This document shows, piece after piece, positions 26,442 through 37,316 of a DNA stretch of 64,000 nucleotides. Every line of letters begins with the position of its first letter. Within the stretch, counting starts at the first letter, position 1. The notes under the pieces are model-generated. The model did no database searches. It had not been told where the DNA came from and saw only the letters and a list, made by a program, of their open reading frames with translations. This DNA comes from Collinsella sp. WCA1-178-WT-3 (M1) (GTDB lineage Bacteria > Actinomycetota > Coriobacteriia > Coriobacteriales > Coriobacteriaceae). Location of the stretch: contig NZ_VUME01000001.1 of NCBI RefSeq assembly GCF_009696325.1, positions 248,001 to 312,000 on the forward strand. Direction: 5' to 3'. The position numbers and the translations under genes were made by a program.

Positions 26442-28406
26442 ATGGCAGAGAACCAGAACGCCGCCGAGCAGGCATCGACGCTCAACGACGAGCGCGCCAC
26501 GCGCCTGGCCAAGCGCGCCGCCCTGTTCGAGGCGGGCCAGAACCCCTATCCCGAGCACTCCGAGATCGAGGACTACGTTGCCGACATCGAGGCTAAGTAT
26601 GCCGATCTTGCCGATGGCGAGGACACCGAGGACGTCGTGAAGATCGGCGGCCGCGTGGTCGCCAAGCGTGGTCAGGGCAAGATCATGTTCATCGTCGTGC
26701 GCGACGCAACGGCCGAGATTCAGCTGTTCTGCCGCATCAACGACATGGATGAGGCAGCCTGGAATACGCTCAAGGCCCTCGACCTTGGCGATATCCTGGG
26801 TGTGACCGGTGTGGTTGTGCGTACTCAGCGCGGCCAGCTCTCCGTCGCCCCAAAGAGCGCGACCCTGCTCTCCAAGGCCGTTCGCCCGCTGCCCGAGAAG
26901 TTCCACGGTCTCTCCGACAAGGAGACCCGCTATCGTCAGCGCTATGTCGACCTGATCGCCAACGACGATGTCCGCGAGACCTTCCGCAAGCGCTCGCAGA
27001 TCCTCTCCACCTTCCGTCGCTTTATGGAGTCCGACGGCTACATGGAGGTCGAGACTCCCATTCTGCAGACCATTCAGGGTGGCGCTACGGCTAAGCCGTT
27101 CATCACGCACTTTAACGCTCTCGATCAGGAGTGCTACCTGCGCATTGCTACCGAGCTGCACCTCAAGCGCTGCATCGTCGGTGGCTTTGAGCGCGTCTTC
27201 GAGATCGGTCGTATCTTCCGTAACGAGGGCATGGACCTCACCCACAACCCCGAGTTCACCACGATGGAGGCCTACCGTGCCTTCTCCGATCTCGAGGGTA
27301 TGAAGGCGCTCGCCCAGGGCGTCATCAAGGCTGCCAACAAGGCCATCGGCAACCCCGAGGTCATCGAGTACCAGGGCCAGACCATCGATCTTTCCGGTGA
27401 GTGGGCAAGCCGCCCCATGACTGATATTGTCTCTGACGTGCTCGGCAAGAAGGTCACCATCGACACGCCTGTCGAGGAGCTTGCTGCCGCCGCGCGCGAG
27501 AAGGGCCTGGAGATCAAGCCCGAGTGGACTGCAGGCAAGATCATCGCCGAGATTTACGATGAGCTGGGCGAGGACACCATCGTCAACCCGACCTTCGTGT
27601 GCGATTACCCCATCGAGGTCAGCCCGCTCGCCAAGCGTTTTGAGGACGATCCGCGTCTGACCCACCGCTTTGAGCTGGTCATCGCCGGCCACGAGTACGC
27701 CAACGCATTCTCCGAGCTCAACGACCCGGTCGACCAGGCTGAGCGCTTTGCCGCCCAGATGGCCGAGAAGGCCGGCGGCGACGATGAGGCCATGGAGTAT
27801 GACGAGGACTACGTGCGCGCCCTCGAGTACGGTATGCCTCCCGCGGGCGGCATTGGCATCGGTATCGACCGCGTGGTCATGCTGCTCACCAACCAGGCTT
27901 CCATCCGCGATGTCCTGCTGTTCCCGCACATGAAGCCCGAGAAGGGTTTCCAGTCCGGTGCCGCTGCCGCCAAGGCTGCAGAGGCCGGCAACGCCGCGAG
28001 CCCGTTCGTTAAGTCGCTCAAGCCCACGCTCGATTACTCCAAGATCGCCGTTGAGCCGCTGTTTGAGGAGTTCGTCGATTTCGATACCTTCTCCAAGAGC
28101 GATTTCCGCGCTGTGAAGGTCAAGGCATGCGAGGCCGTCAAGAAGTCCAAGAAGCTGCTGAACTTTACGCTCGACGACGGTACCGGTGCCGACCGCACCA
28201 TCCTCTCCGGCATCCACGAATACTATGAGCCCGAGGACCTGGTCGGCAAGACCCTGCTTGCCATCACCAACCTGCCTCCGCGCAAGATGATGGGCATCCC
28301 CAGCTGCGGCATGCTCATCAGTGCCATCCACGAGGAGGAGGGCGAGGAGCGCCTCAACCTGATCCAGCTCGACGCCTCCATTCCCGCCGGCGCAAAGATG
28401 TACTAA
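26442..28406 (+). CDS. lysS: Lysyl-tRNA synthetase with C-terminal tRNA-binding domain
   Basis: 654 residues, about 150 longer than a typical class II LysRS. Residues 1-150 hold the OB anticodon-binding fold (VKIGGRVVAKRGQGKIMFIV). The catalytic core shows motif 2 RIFRNEGMDLTHNPEFTTME and motif 3 PPAGGIGIGIDRVVMLLTN. From about residue 540 a second OB domain of the Trbp111/EMAP-II/MetRS-C type follows: KSDFRAVKVKACEAVKKSKK, VGKTLLAITNLPPRKMMGI, SCGMLISAI. That domain usually sits on MetRS or is free-standing; here it should raise tRNA affinity. No frameshift or internal stop separates the parts. Confidence 0.95.
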   Translation: MAENQNAAEQASTLNDERATRLAKRAALFEAGQNPYPEHSEIEDYVADIEAKYADLADGEDTEDVVKIGGRVVAKRGQGKIMFIVVRDATAEIQLFCRINDMDEAAWNTLKALDLGDILGVTGVVVRTQRGQLSVAPKSATLLSKAVRPLPEKFHGLSDKETRYRQRYVDLIANDDVRETFRKRSQILSTFRRFMESDGYMEVETPILQTIQGGATAKPFITHFNALDQECYLRIATELHLKRCIVGGFERVFEIGRIFRNEGMDLTHNPEFTTMEAYRAFSDLEGMKALAQGVIKAANKAIGNPEVIEYQGQTIDLSGEWASRPMTDIVSDVLGKKVTIDTPVEELAAAAREKGLEIKPEWTAGKIIAEIYDELGEDTIVNPTFVCDYPIEVSPLAKRFEDDPRLTHRFELVIAGHEYANAFSELNDPVDQAERFAAQMAEKAGGDDEAMEYDEDYVRALEYGMPPAGGIGIGIDRVVMLLTNQASIRDVLLFPHMKPEKGFQSGAAAAKAAEAGNAASPFVKSLKPTLDYSKIAVEPLFEEFVDFDTFSKSDFRAVKVKACEAVKKSKKLLNFTLDDGTGADRTILSGIHEYYEPEDLVGKTLLAITNLPPRKMMGIPSCGMLISAIHEEEGEERLNLIQLDASIPAGAKMY

Positions 28407-28412
28407 TTGGTT

Positions 28413-28434
28413 CCGCCGTTCTACCGAACGGCGG
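28413..28434 (+). terminator. Hairpin directly after lysS
   Basis: CCGCCGTTC and GAACGGCGG form a 9-bp stem around TACC. No T-run follows, so termination may depend on the next structures or on Rho. Confidence 0.5.
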
Positions 28435-28456
28435 ATCAGCCGACGCTGCGCGCCGC

Positions 28457-28542
28457 CCAGGGCGACAATTTGTCATTCAAAAGGCAAGGCATGACCAGAA
28501 GGTCTATGCCTTGCCTTTTTCATGCCAACTTGTTCGCCCTGG
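28457..28542. repeat. Nested hairpin with 23-nt loop motif, copy 1 (after lysS)
   Basis: Outer arms 28457-28468 and 28530-28542 (CCAGGGCGACAA / TTGTTCGCCCTGG) enclose an inner stem 28479-28496 / 28501-28519. The apex 28488-28510 reads GGCATGACC-AGAA-GGTCTATGCC. Twenty of its 23 bases recur at 38845-38867 after cysS, again inside a nested hairpin with different flanking stems. Confidence 0.65.
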
Positions 28543-28943
28543 ACGTCGCTCGCTGTCGTTGCCAAAACATCGGCGTTGCCGGAGTAGTCGTTGGGGACGT
28601 TCTTAAACGACTACCCAACGGCTATTGTGCACATGTCTCGCATGACAGTTGTCTCTTTTATGTTTCCTTTAGCTGTCGCTGTCCGTCCTCTACCTGCGGC
28701 GTTGCTCTGGTTGGCACTTCGTATTCCACTGCAACTTATGGGGTCGGGGGATTATCGGTGCCCTGCATCTTCATAAACTCAACGCTTACGAAGCGCGCGC
28801 CGTTCGTGTTAGGGTAGTTCCACCACATAAGTAGTCGCAGACGCACGTACCACGGGCGGGCGAGATGAAGTCCCAGTAGCTCCATCTCGCCCGCCCGTTT
28901 TTGTTGTGCACCGCGGCGTAACACAGAAAGGATTTTGCCCTTT
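28543..28943. other. Gene-poor gap between lysS and the DUF2798 gene
   Basis: It holds a 9-bp hairpin GTAGTCGTT / AACGACTAC (28583-28614) with GGGGACG in the loop, and a strong hairpin GGGCGGGCGAGATG / CATCTCGCCCGCCC (28855-28896) followed by a T-run. A 136-residue frame across this gap (28407-28817) has no ribosome site, covers the palindromes and looks spurious. Confidence 0.45.
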
Positions 28944-29537
28944 ATGCCTATCAATAAACGAGAGAGCCTGCTGTTTACCTTTATCATGTGCTTTTGCATG
29001 GTGCTCTGGATGAGCATCTACAACGTTGCCCTGCAGCATGGGGCCATCAACGGCGAGGTCATTGCCGCCGCGTGGCTCGGCTTCCCCGTTGCCTACATTT
29101 TTGCCATGTGCTGCGACTGGTTTGTTGCCAGCCCTCTTGCCAAGGGTTTCGCTTTTAAATTCCTGGTCACGCCGGGTAAGAGCTCGCCGCTTGCCATGAC
29201 GCTCGCCGTCAGCTCCTGCATGGTCGTTCCCATGGTTATCATCATGTCGCTCTACGGCGCGTGCGAAGGCCTGCTCCATATGCCCGGCGGCCCGCTTGCC
29301 AATCTGCAGGTGCTGCCGATGATGTGGCTCGTCAACATTCCGCGCAACTTTATCATGGCCCTGCCCTGGAACCTGCTGGTGGCTGGTCCGGTTGCTCGCT
29401 ATATCTTCCGCCATGCCTTCCCCATGGGAACCGTCTTCGAAGAGCAGCATATGGAGCTCGTACGTATGCCGGGCGCTCCCGTTGCCGATGTCGTCGATGA
29501 CGTTGCCGAGAGTATGGACGCCGAGCCCGCCTGCTAG
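28944..29537 (+). CDS. DUF2798-type four-helix membrane protein
   Basis: About 197 residues with four hydrophobic spans (residues ~10-30, 45-67, 85-110, 130-155). Two repeats of an LLFTFIMCFCMVLWMSIYN / AMTLAVSSCMVVPMVIIMS type arrangement match DUF2798 proteins. Its function is unknown. The start is uncertain: TTG at 28935 lies 3 nt after AAGG and ATG at 28944 lies 12 nt after it. It is a single-gene unit ahead of clpC. Confidence 0.75.
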   Translation: MPINKRESLLFTFIMCFCMVLWMSIYNVALQHGAINGEVIAAAWLGFPVAYIFAMCCDWFVASPLAKGFAFKFLVTPGKSSPLAMTLAVSSCMVVPMVIIMSLYGACEGLLHMPGGPLANLQVLPMMWLVNIPRNFIMALPWNLLVAGPVARYIFRHAFPMGTVFEEQHMELVRMPGAPVADVVDDVAESMDAEPAC

Positions 29538-29664
29538 GCAAGAGCCTCTAACCTAGAGCGCCCGCCGCACCCGGCGATTCCTTTTTTGTAGACGTTGTCG
29601 TATGGCTGCACGCGGAAAAGGCCACAGCGGTTAACATATACTCCATATGGGTAAAGAGACCAAA

Positions 29665-29690
29665 GCGCCGCCACGAGTGGCGCTTTGCGT
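29665..29690 (+). terminator. Hairpin upstream of clpC
   Basis: AAGCGCC and GGCGCTT (within AAAGCGCCGCCACGAGTGGC and TTT) form a stem just before clpC. It may terminate upstream transcripts or fold in the clpC leader. Confidence 0.5.
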
Positions 29691-29722
29691 TTGAAAAACT
29701 AGCTCGTCTAAGAGGAACTAGC

Positions 29723-32365
<2,643 letters not shown>

Positions 32366-32689
32366 GGCGTAACAAAACCTTGTGTCCACGAGGGCGTTCC
32401 AAAGGAGCGCCCTTTTTTCTGTTGGAAAGGCCCCTCGTTCAAAGTAAATCTCATTAAACATACCAACGGCGTATGCATAAGCGTTGATCAAGCGTTGAGG
32501 TTGGTTGAAGGGTCCAACGTCCCTTCGACGCGGTCCGTCTACCTGCTTTATCTTAATAAAGTGGCGTTTCTCCGCCGTTAGCCGATGATGCGAGAGCGCT
32601 CGGCGTTTTCGACTGGTTTATGCAAACGAAGTCTGGGAATATACAAGGCGCATGTCTTATTGTCTAACCAGTTGCGCCAAGGAGGCACC
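32366..32689. other. Gap between clpC and pepD
   Basis: After the clpC terminator it holds a direct GCGTTGA repeat (32481-32498) and a hairpin GAAGGG/CCCTTC (32507-32526). The A/T-rich TTTATCTTAATAAA at 32548-32561 may hold the pepD promoter. No gene is seen. Confidence 0.4.
32390..32418 (+). terminator. Terminator of clpC
   Basis: AGGGCGTTCC and GGAGCGCCCT pair around AAA and are followed by six Ts. Confidence 0.9.
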
Positions 32690-34147
32690 ATGGACTACAA
32701 GATCACCGGCTATGAGCCCGCCCAGCTGTTCCATTTCTTTGAGGAGGTCAGCGCGATCCCCCGTGGGTCTGGCAACGAGAAGGGCATCAGCGATTTCCTG
32801 GTTGCGTTTGCCAAGGAGCGCGGCCTCGATGTGTATCAGGACGAGGTCTACAACGTCATCATTCGCAAGCCCGCATCTGCCGGTGCCGAGAATGCCCCGA
32901 CCGTGATGCTGCAGGGCCACATCGATATGGTGTGCGACAAATTGGGCTCCGTTGAGCACGACTTTACGACCGATGGTATCGACCTGCTCGTCAAGGACGG
33001 CGTTCTCACCGCTAACGGCACCACGCTGGGCGCCGACAACGGTATCGCCGTCGCTCTGATGCTCACTGTTCTCGATGACGATTCGATCGTTCACCCCGCC
33101 CTCGAGTGCGTATTCACCACCGACGAGGAGACTGGCCTGGTCGGCGCCGAGACGCTCGATAAGTCTCAGATTAGCGCCCGCACCATGATCAACCTTGACT
33201 CCGAGGAAGAGGGCGTTGCCACCGTCAGCTGCGCCGGCGGCGTCGTCGTTACCTACACCTGCCCGATCGCGCGCGAGCACAAGACCGGTAGTACCCTCAC
33301 GTTCGACATCTCCGGCCTGCTGGGCGGTCACTCCGGCAGCGATATCCACCTGGAGCGCGGCAACGGCAACCTCATCATGGCCCGCATCATCGACCGCCTG
33401 ATGGTTGCCGGCGAGCCCGCCATCGTTAGCTTTAACGGCGGCACCAAGGACAACGCCATCAACCGTGAGTGCAAGGCTGTTCTGGTCTACGCCGACCACG
33501 CTGCCGCCGAGGCCGCGGCCCAGATCGCAAAGGGCATTATCGCCGACGTCACTGCCGAGCTCGAGGTCTTCGACCCCGGCTTTACCTGCACTGTCGAGAT
33601 TGCCGACGACGCCGAGGTCGAGGCCATGGACGAGAAGTCCGCGCTTGCCCTCATCCGCGCCCTGCGTCTTGCCCCCAACGGCGTGATCCGCCGCAACGTT
33701 GCTACCGACGGCTCCGTCGAGGTTTCCTCCAACATCGGTGTGGTTGCCACTTCTGACGACGAGGTCAAGATCATGCTGTCCCCGCGCTCCTCGATCACCT
33801 CGCTGCAGAACGAGTTCAAGGACCGCCTGCAGACGCTGGCCGATGTCCTGGGCTTCGACGCCAAGTTTGAGTTCGAGTATCCCGGCTGGAGCTATGCCGA
33901 GCATTCGCCGGTCCGCGACGTCTTTGTCGAGAGCTATCGCGAGCTCTTTGGCTCCGAGCTGCGCATCGAGTCCATTCACGCCGGCCTTGAGTGCGGCCTG
34001 TTTGCCGAGGCCCTGCACGGCCTGGACGCCATCGCCGTGGGCCCGACGCTCTCCGATGTCCACACCCCGGACGAGAGCATGGAGCTCGCTTCTGCCGAGC
34101 GCTTCTACGAGCTGCTCATCGACGTCCTCAAGCGCCTTGCCGCGTAA
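32690..34147 (+). CDS. pepD: Aminoacyl-histidine dipeptidase (M20, PepD type)
   Basis: 485 residues. A cytoplasmic dizinc dipeptidase with broad specificity including Xaa-His. Visible: MLQGHIDMVCDK (metal His and catalytic Asp near residue 80), LGADNGIAVALML, FTTDEETGLVGA with the catalytic Glu, and INLDSEEEG. A lid domain lies between the halves of the catalytic domain. AAGGAGG directly precedes the chosen ATG at 32690; the longer frame from 32585 has no ribosome site. Confidence 0.93.
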   Translation: MDYKITGYEPAQLFHFFEEVSAIPRGSGNEKGISDFLVAFAKERGLDVYQDEVYNVIIRKPASAGAENAPTVMLQGHIDMVCDKLGSVEHDFTTDGIDLLVKDGVLTANGTTLGADNGIAVALMLTVLDDDSIVHPALECVFTTDEETGLVGAETLDKSQISARTMINLDSEEEGVATVSCAGGVVVTYTCPIAREHKTGSTLTFDISGLLGGHSGSDIHLERGNGNLIMARIIDRLMVAGEPAIVSFNGGTKDNAINRECKAVLVYADHAAAEAAAQIAKGIIADVTAELEVFDPGFTCTVEIADDAEVEAMDEKSALALIRALRLAPNGVIRRNVATDGSVEVSSNIGVVATSDDEVKIMLSPRSSITSLQNEFKDRLQTLADVLGFDAKFEFEYPGWSYAEHSPVRDVFVESYRELFGSELRIESIHAGLECGLFAEALHGLDAIAVGPTLSDVHTPDESMELASAERFYELLIDVLKRLAA

Positions 34148-34189
34148 AGGTCGCCTTGGTTAAGCCGCTCTAAAACGGCTGGCTATGAA

Positions 34190-34222
34190 AACGGCCGCCT
34201 GGCGTAATGCCGGGCGGCCGTT
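34190..34222. terminator. Bidirectional terminator between pepD and mntP
   Basis: AACGGCCGCCTGGC and GCCGGGCGGCCGTT pair around GTAAT; T-rich flanks occur on both strands between two convergent genes. Confidence 0.8.
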
Positions 34223-34227
34223 ATTCG

Positions 34228-34812
34228 TTACAGTGCGAGGATCCCAAGGTGCTCAAGCAGGATCTTAAGCCCGATGAGGACGAGTACGACGCCACCCACG
34301 ATGGTGGCGGGTTTTTCGTAGCGCGCGCCAAAGGTGTGGCCGATCGCTACGCCGGCGACGGAGAAGATAAACGTTGTGACGCCGATAAGCGATACAGAGG
34401 GCACGATATCGACTGAGAGCGCGGCAAACGAGATGCCCACGGCGAGCGCGTCAATCGAGGTGGCGATGGCAAGGATTAGGTACTCGCCCAGGTCGATCTT
34501 TTCGGCATCCTTGCCGTCGCCTTCGTCCTCATCCTCGTCTTCGGTAAAGGCTTCCCACAGCATCTTGCCGCCGATAAAGGCCAAAAGGATAAAGGCGATC
34601 CAATGGTCTATGGGACCGATGATGCCCATGAACTGGCTGCCGAGTGCCCAACCGATTACGGGCATGCCGGCCTGAAAGCCGCCAAAGAACAGGCCGAGCA
34701 CAACGGCGACTTTAAGGTTGATCTTTTTCATGCCGAGACCCTTGCAGATAGAAACGGCAAAGGCGTCCATCGAAAGGCCAACGGCGAGCAACACGAGCTC
34801 TGCGAGTCCCAT
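34228..34812 (-). CDS. mntP: Manganese efflux pump MntP
   Basis: 194 residues with six membrane spans. It shows the two-repeat MntP architecture: SMDAFAVSICKGLGMKK near residue 14 and SIDALAVGISFAALS near 120, with conserved Asp in each repeat. A long acidic cytoplasmic loop (EDEDEDEGDGKDAEK) separates the halves. It exports Mn(II). The start at 34812 follows AGAGGGGG; an in-frame start at 34863 adds a polar leader not found in the family. A structured leader lies upstream at 34875-34957. Confidence 0.92.
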   Translation of the reverse strand: MGLAELVLLAVGLSMDAFAVSICKGLGMKKINLKVAVVLGLFFGGFQAGMPVIGWALGSQFMGIIGPIDHWIAFILLAFIGGKMLWEAFTEDEDEDEGDGKDAEKIDLGEYLILAIATSIDALAVGISFAALSVDIVPSVSLIGVTTFIFSVAGVAIGHTFGARYEKPATIVGGVVLVLIGLKILLEHLGILAL

Positions 34813-34874
34813 AGTCTGGCCCCCTCTCTGCGGGCGAACCCGATTACACGACCACTCCCTCATTTATATGAGAC

Positions 34875-34957
34875 CCGATGCTACCACATGAGCAGCCAAA
34901 AGAGCCCCGTCCCAAATGAGCTACCTAAGCGGTGTTCGCTCATTCTGTAAGCATCGG
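34875..34957 (-). promoter_or_regulatory. Structured leader or divergent regulatory region upstream of mntP
   Basis: On the minus strand CCGATGCT (34957-34950) pairs perfectly with AGCATCGG (34882-34875). Inside it AATGAGC (34944-34938) pairs with GCTCATT (34921-34915), leaving a G-rich strand GGGACGGGGC unpaired. The closed multi-stem shape 60-150 nt before a manganese exporter resembles a leader RNA, but I do not find the conserved blocks of the known yybP-ykoY manganese riboswitch. It also lies between divergent mntP and disA. Confidence 0.35.
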
Positions 34958-35033
34958 AATTTGCGGGCGTCACAGGGGCAAACCGTGAGAAACTTATTGA
35001 CGTTTATGGAGCGTATACGATGGGAGCGATGCC

Positions 35034-36101
35034 TTGGATAAGAACGAGCTGCAAAAGCGTATGGAACAGGCCATCCGCCTGACGGCACCTGGTCAGCCGA
35101 TCCGCACCGCCCTTGACATGATCATCGCCGGTCACCTGGGTGCCCTTATCTGCGTCGGCGACACCGAAAACGTGCTCGCTGCCGGTAACGACGGCTTCCC
35201 GCTCAACATCTCGTTTACCTCGAACCGCCTGTTCGAGCTTTCCAAGATGGACGGCGCTATCGTCATCGACGGCGACCTTACCCAGATCCTGCGCGCCAAT
35301 TTCCACCTCAATCCCGACCCCTCGCTCGCCACGAGCGAGACGGGCATGCGTCACCGTACTGCCGCTCGCATGTCGGTGCTCACCGACGCCATCGTGATCT
35401 CGGTCTCGGCCCGTCGTGCCGTCGTCAACGTGTATGTGCACGGCAAGAGCTATGAGATTCAGCCCGTCACCACCATCATGAGCTCGGTCAACCAGCTCGT
35501 CGCTACGCTTCAGACCACCCGTCAGTCGCTCGACCGCTCCCTGCTGCGTCTGACGGCCCTCGAGCTGGACGACTACGTCACGCTCGCCGACATCACCGGC
35601 ATTTTCTCGAGTTTCGAGATTATGCAGCAGGCAAAGACCGAGCTTAAGGATTGCATTGTCAAGCTGGGCAACCAGGGCAAGCTCGTGCAGATGCAGCTCG
35701 AGCAGCTCGCCGGCTCCAGCATGGATACCGAATACGACTTGATGATTCGCGACTACGCAAGCGATTCCTCCGAGGCAAACGCCGAGAAGATCCGTGCCGA
35801 GCTTAGCCGTATGACGCCCAAGGACTTGTCCGACCCGCAGCATGTGGCGGCGGTTCTGGGTTACGACGACCTGGACGAGGACTCCGTCATGACGCCGCTG
35901 GGCCTGCGCACGCTTTCGCGCGTGTCCGTTGTGCGCGACGGCGTGGCCGAGAAGATCGTCGACGAGTATGGCTCGCTGCAGGAGCTCATGGACGACATCA
36001 GCAAGGATCCGGAGCGCCTGGGCGACTTTGGCGTTAACAACCCTGCCATTCTTGCGGACTCCCTGTACCGCATGAAGGGCACCAAACAGGGGAACGCATA
36101 A
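35034..36101 (+). CDS. disA: Diadenylate cyclase DisA (c-di-AMP synthase, DNA-integrity scanner)
   Basis: 355 residues. The DAC domain has KMDGAIVIDGDLTQI (DGA near 73) and SETGMRHRTAARM (RHR near 106), both needed to condense two ATP into c-di-AMP. A helical spine and a C-terminal HhH DNA-binding part (SRVSVVRDGVAEKIVDEYGS) follow. The start is TTG at 35034, 7 nt after GGGAG; no in-frame ATG exists upstream. The stop overlaps the ispD ATG (TAATG), so disA heads a disA-ispD-ispF-cysS operon. Confidence 0.94.
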   Translation: MDKNELQKRMEQAIRLTAPGQPIRTALDMIIAGHLGALICVGDTENVLAAGNDGFPLNISFTSNRLFELSKMDGAIVIDGDLTQILRANFHLNPDPSLATSETGMRHRTAARMSVLTDAIVISVSARRAVVNVYVHGKSYEIQPVTTIMSSVNQLVATLQTTRQSLDRSLLRLTALELDDYVTLADITGIFSSFEIMQQAKTELKDCIVKLGNQGKLVQMQLEQLAGSSMDTEYDLMIRDYASDSSEANAEKIRAELSRMTPKDLSDPQHVAAVLGYDDLDEDSVMTPLGLRTLSRVSVVRDGVAEKIVDEYGSLQELMDDISKDPERLGDFGVNNPAILADSLYRMKGTKQGNA

Positions 36102-36829
36102 TGGCGCCCGTATGCGCCGTGGTCGTTGCCGGTGGCAGCGGCCAGCGCTTTGGTAATCCCGGTGGCAAGCAGCTCGTCAATGTAGCGGGCCGTCCGCTTA
36201 TGAGCTGGTCCATCCGCGCGTTTGACCGTAGCGATAAGGTCGGCCATATCGTCGTGGTTTGCCCTGCCGAGCGTCGTGCCGAGATGCGCCGCCTGGCCAT
36301 CAGCCCGTATTCGTATAACACGCCCATCAGCTTCGCCGATGCCGGCGATACTCGCCAGGACTCCACTCGTGCCGGCGTGCATGCGGTGCCGGCAGGCTTT
36401 GAATACGTCGCCATTCACGACGGCGCTCGTCCGCTCATTACTACCGAGGCCATCGATCACGCTATCGACGTGCTCGTGAGTGACCGCTCGCTCGACGGTG
36501 TCGTGTGTGGCCAGCCCGCGATCGACACGCTCAAGATCGTCGATGGGGACAACATCGTCGAGACGCCGCCACGCGAACTCTATTGGGCCGCGCAGACGCC
36601 GCAGATTTTTAGTGTCGACGCCATGAAACGCGCCCATGCCGCGGCGATTGCCGAGGGCTTTATCGGTACGGACGATTCGTCACTGGTCGAGCGCATGGGT
36701 GGGCGCGTCCGCTGCGTCCAGAGCCCGCGCGACAACCTTAAGGTGACGGTGCCCGAGGACTTGCGTCCCGTAACCGCGATTTTGCTCGGGCGGATGGCCG
36801 AGAGAGAGGACCTTCCCCATGTTCAGTAA
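36101..36829 (+). CDS. ispD: 2-C-methyl-D-erythritol 4-phosphate cytidylyltransferase
   Basis: 242 residues. It joins MEP and CTP, the third step of the non-mevalonate isoprenoid pathway. Visible: VVVAGGSGQRFGNPGGKQLV (CTP-binding loop), HDGARPLIT, and AAQTPQIF with TDDSSLVE. Its ATG overlaps the disA stop and its end overlaps ispF by 11 nt. Confidence 0.95.
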   Translation: MAPVCAVVVAGGSGQRFGNPGGKQLVNVAGRPLMSWSIRAFDRSDKVGHIVVVCPAERRAEMRRLAISPYSYNTPISFADAGDTRQDSTRAGVHAVPAGFEYVAIHDGARPLITTEAIDHAIDVLVSDRSLDGVVCGQPAIDTLKIVDGDNIVETPPRELYWAAQTPQIFSVDAMKRAHAAAIAEGFIGTDDSSLVERMGGRVRCVQSPRDNLKVTVPEDLRPVTAILLGRMAEREDLPHVQ

Positions 36830-37313
36830 CCTGCGCATTGGCCACGGCTACGACGTCCACCGTTTGGTGGAGGGGCGTCGATGTATCATCGGCGGGGTCG
36901 ACATTCCCTACGAGCGCGGCCTGCTGGGCCACTCGGATGCCGATGTGCTCGCGCACGCGCTGGCCGACGCTATTCTGGGCGCCTGCCGCGGGGGAGACAT
37001 TGGCAAGCTGTTCCCCGACACCGACTCCGCCTACGAGGGTGCCGACTCGATGGTGTTGCTTGCCCGCGTAATGGACTATGCGCGCGAGCTGGGCTTTGAG
37101 TTTGTCGATGCCGACTGCACCATTGCCTGTCAGCAGCCTAAGATCACCCCGCACCGCGATGCCATGCGTGCCAACTTGGCCCATGCCCTGGGCGTTGACG
37201 TCGAAAACGTGGGCGTCGCCGCCACCACGACCGAAAAGCTCGGTTGGGAAGGTCAAGGCGAGGGAATTGGCGCCTGGGCCGTCTGCCTGCTACAGAAAAC
37301 CGTTAAGGAGTAA
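36819..37313 (+). CDS. ispF: 2-C-methyl-D-erythritol 2,4-cyclodiphosphate synthase
   Basis: 164 residues, full length. It closes CDP-ME 2-phosphate to MEcPP. Visible: RIGHGYDVHRLVEGR (Asp-x-His zinc ligands), GLLGHSDADVLAHALADAIL and ATTTEKLGWEGQGEGI. It overlaps ispD by 11 nt and is followed after 3 nt by cysS, a common bacterial order (ispD-ispF-cysS). Confidence 0.96.
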   Translation: MFSNLRIGHGYDVHRLVEGRRCIIGGVDIPYERGLLGHSDADVLAHALADAILGACRGGDIGKLFPDTDSAYEGADSMVLLARVMDYARELGFEFVDADCTIACQQPKITPHRDAMRANLAHALGVDVENVGVAATTTEKLGWEGQGEGIGAWAVCLLQKTVKE

Positions 37314-37316
37314 CGA

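Noticed and set aside
26310-28331. 673-residue antisense reading frame across lysS
   Set aside because: Same codon-bias shadow effect in a highly biased gene; the sense strand carries clear LysRS motifs.
28407-28817. 136-residue frame after lysS
   Set aside because: Begins on the lysS stop, lacks a ribosome site and translates several palindromes.
34863-35000. yybP-ykoY manganese riboswitch before mntP
   Set aside because: The gap folds, but the conserved yybP-ykoY sequence blocks were not found.
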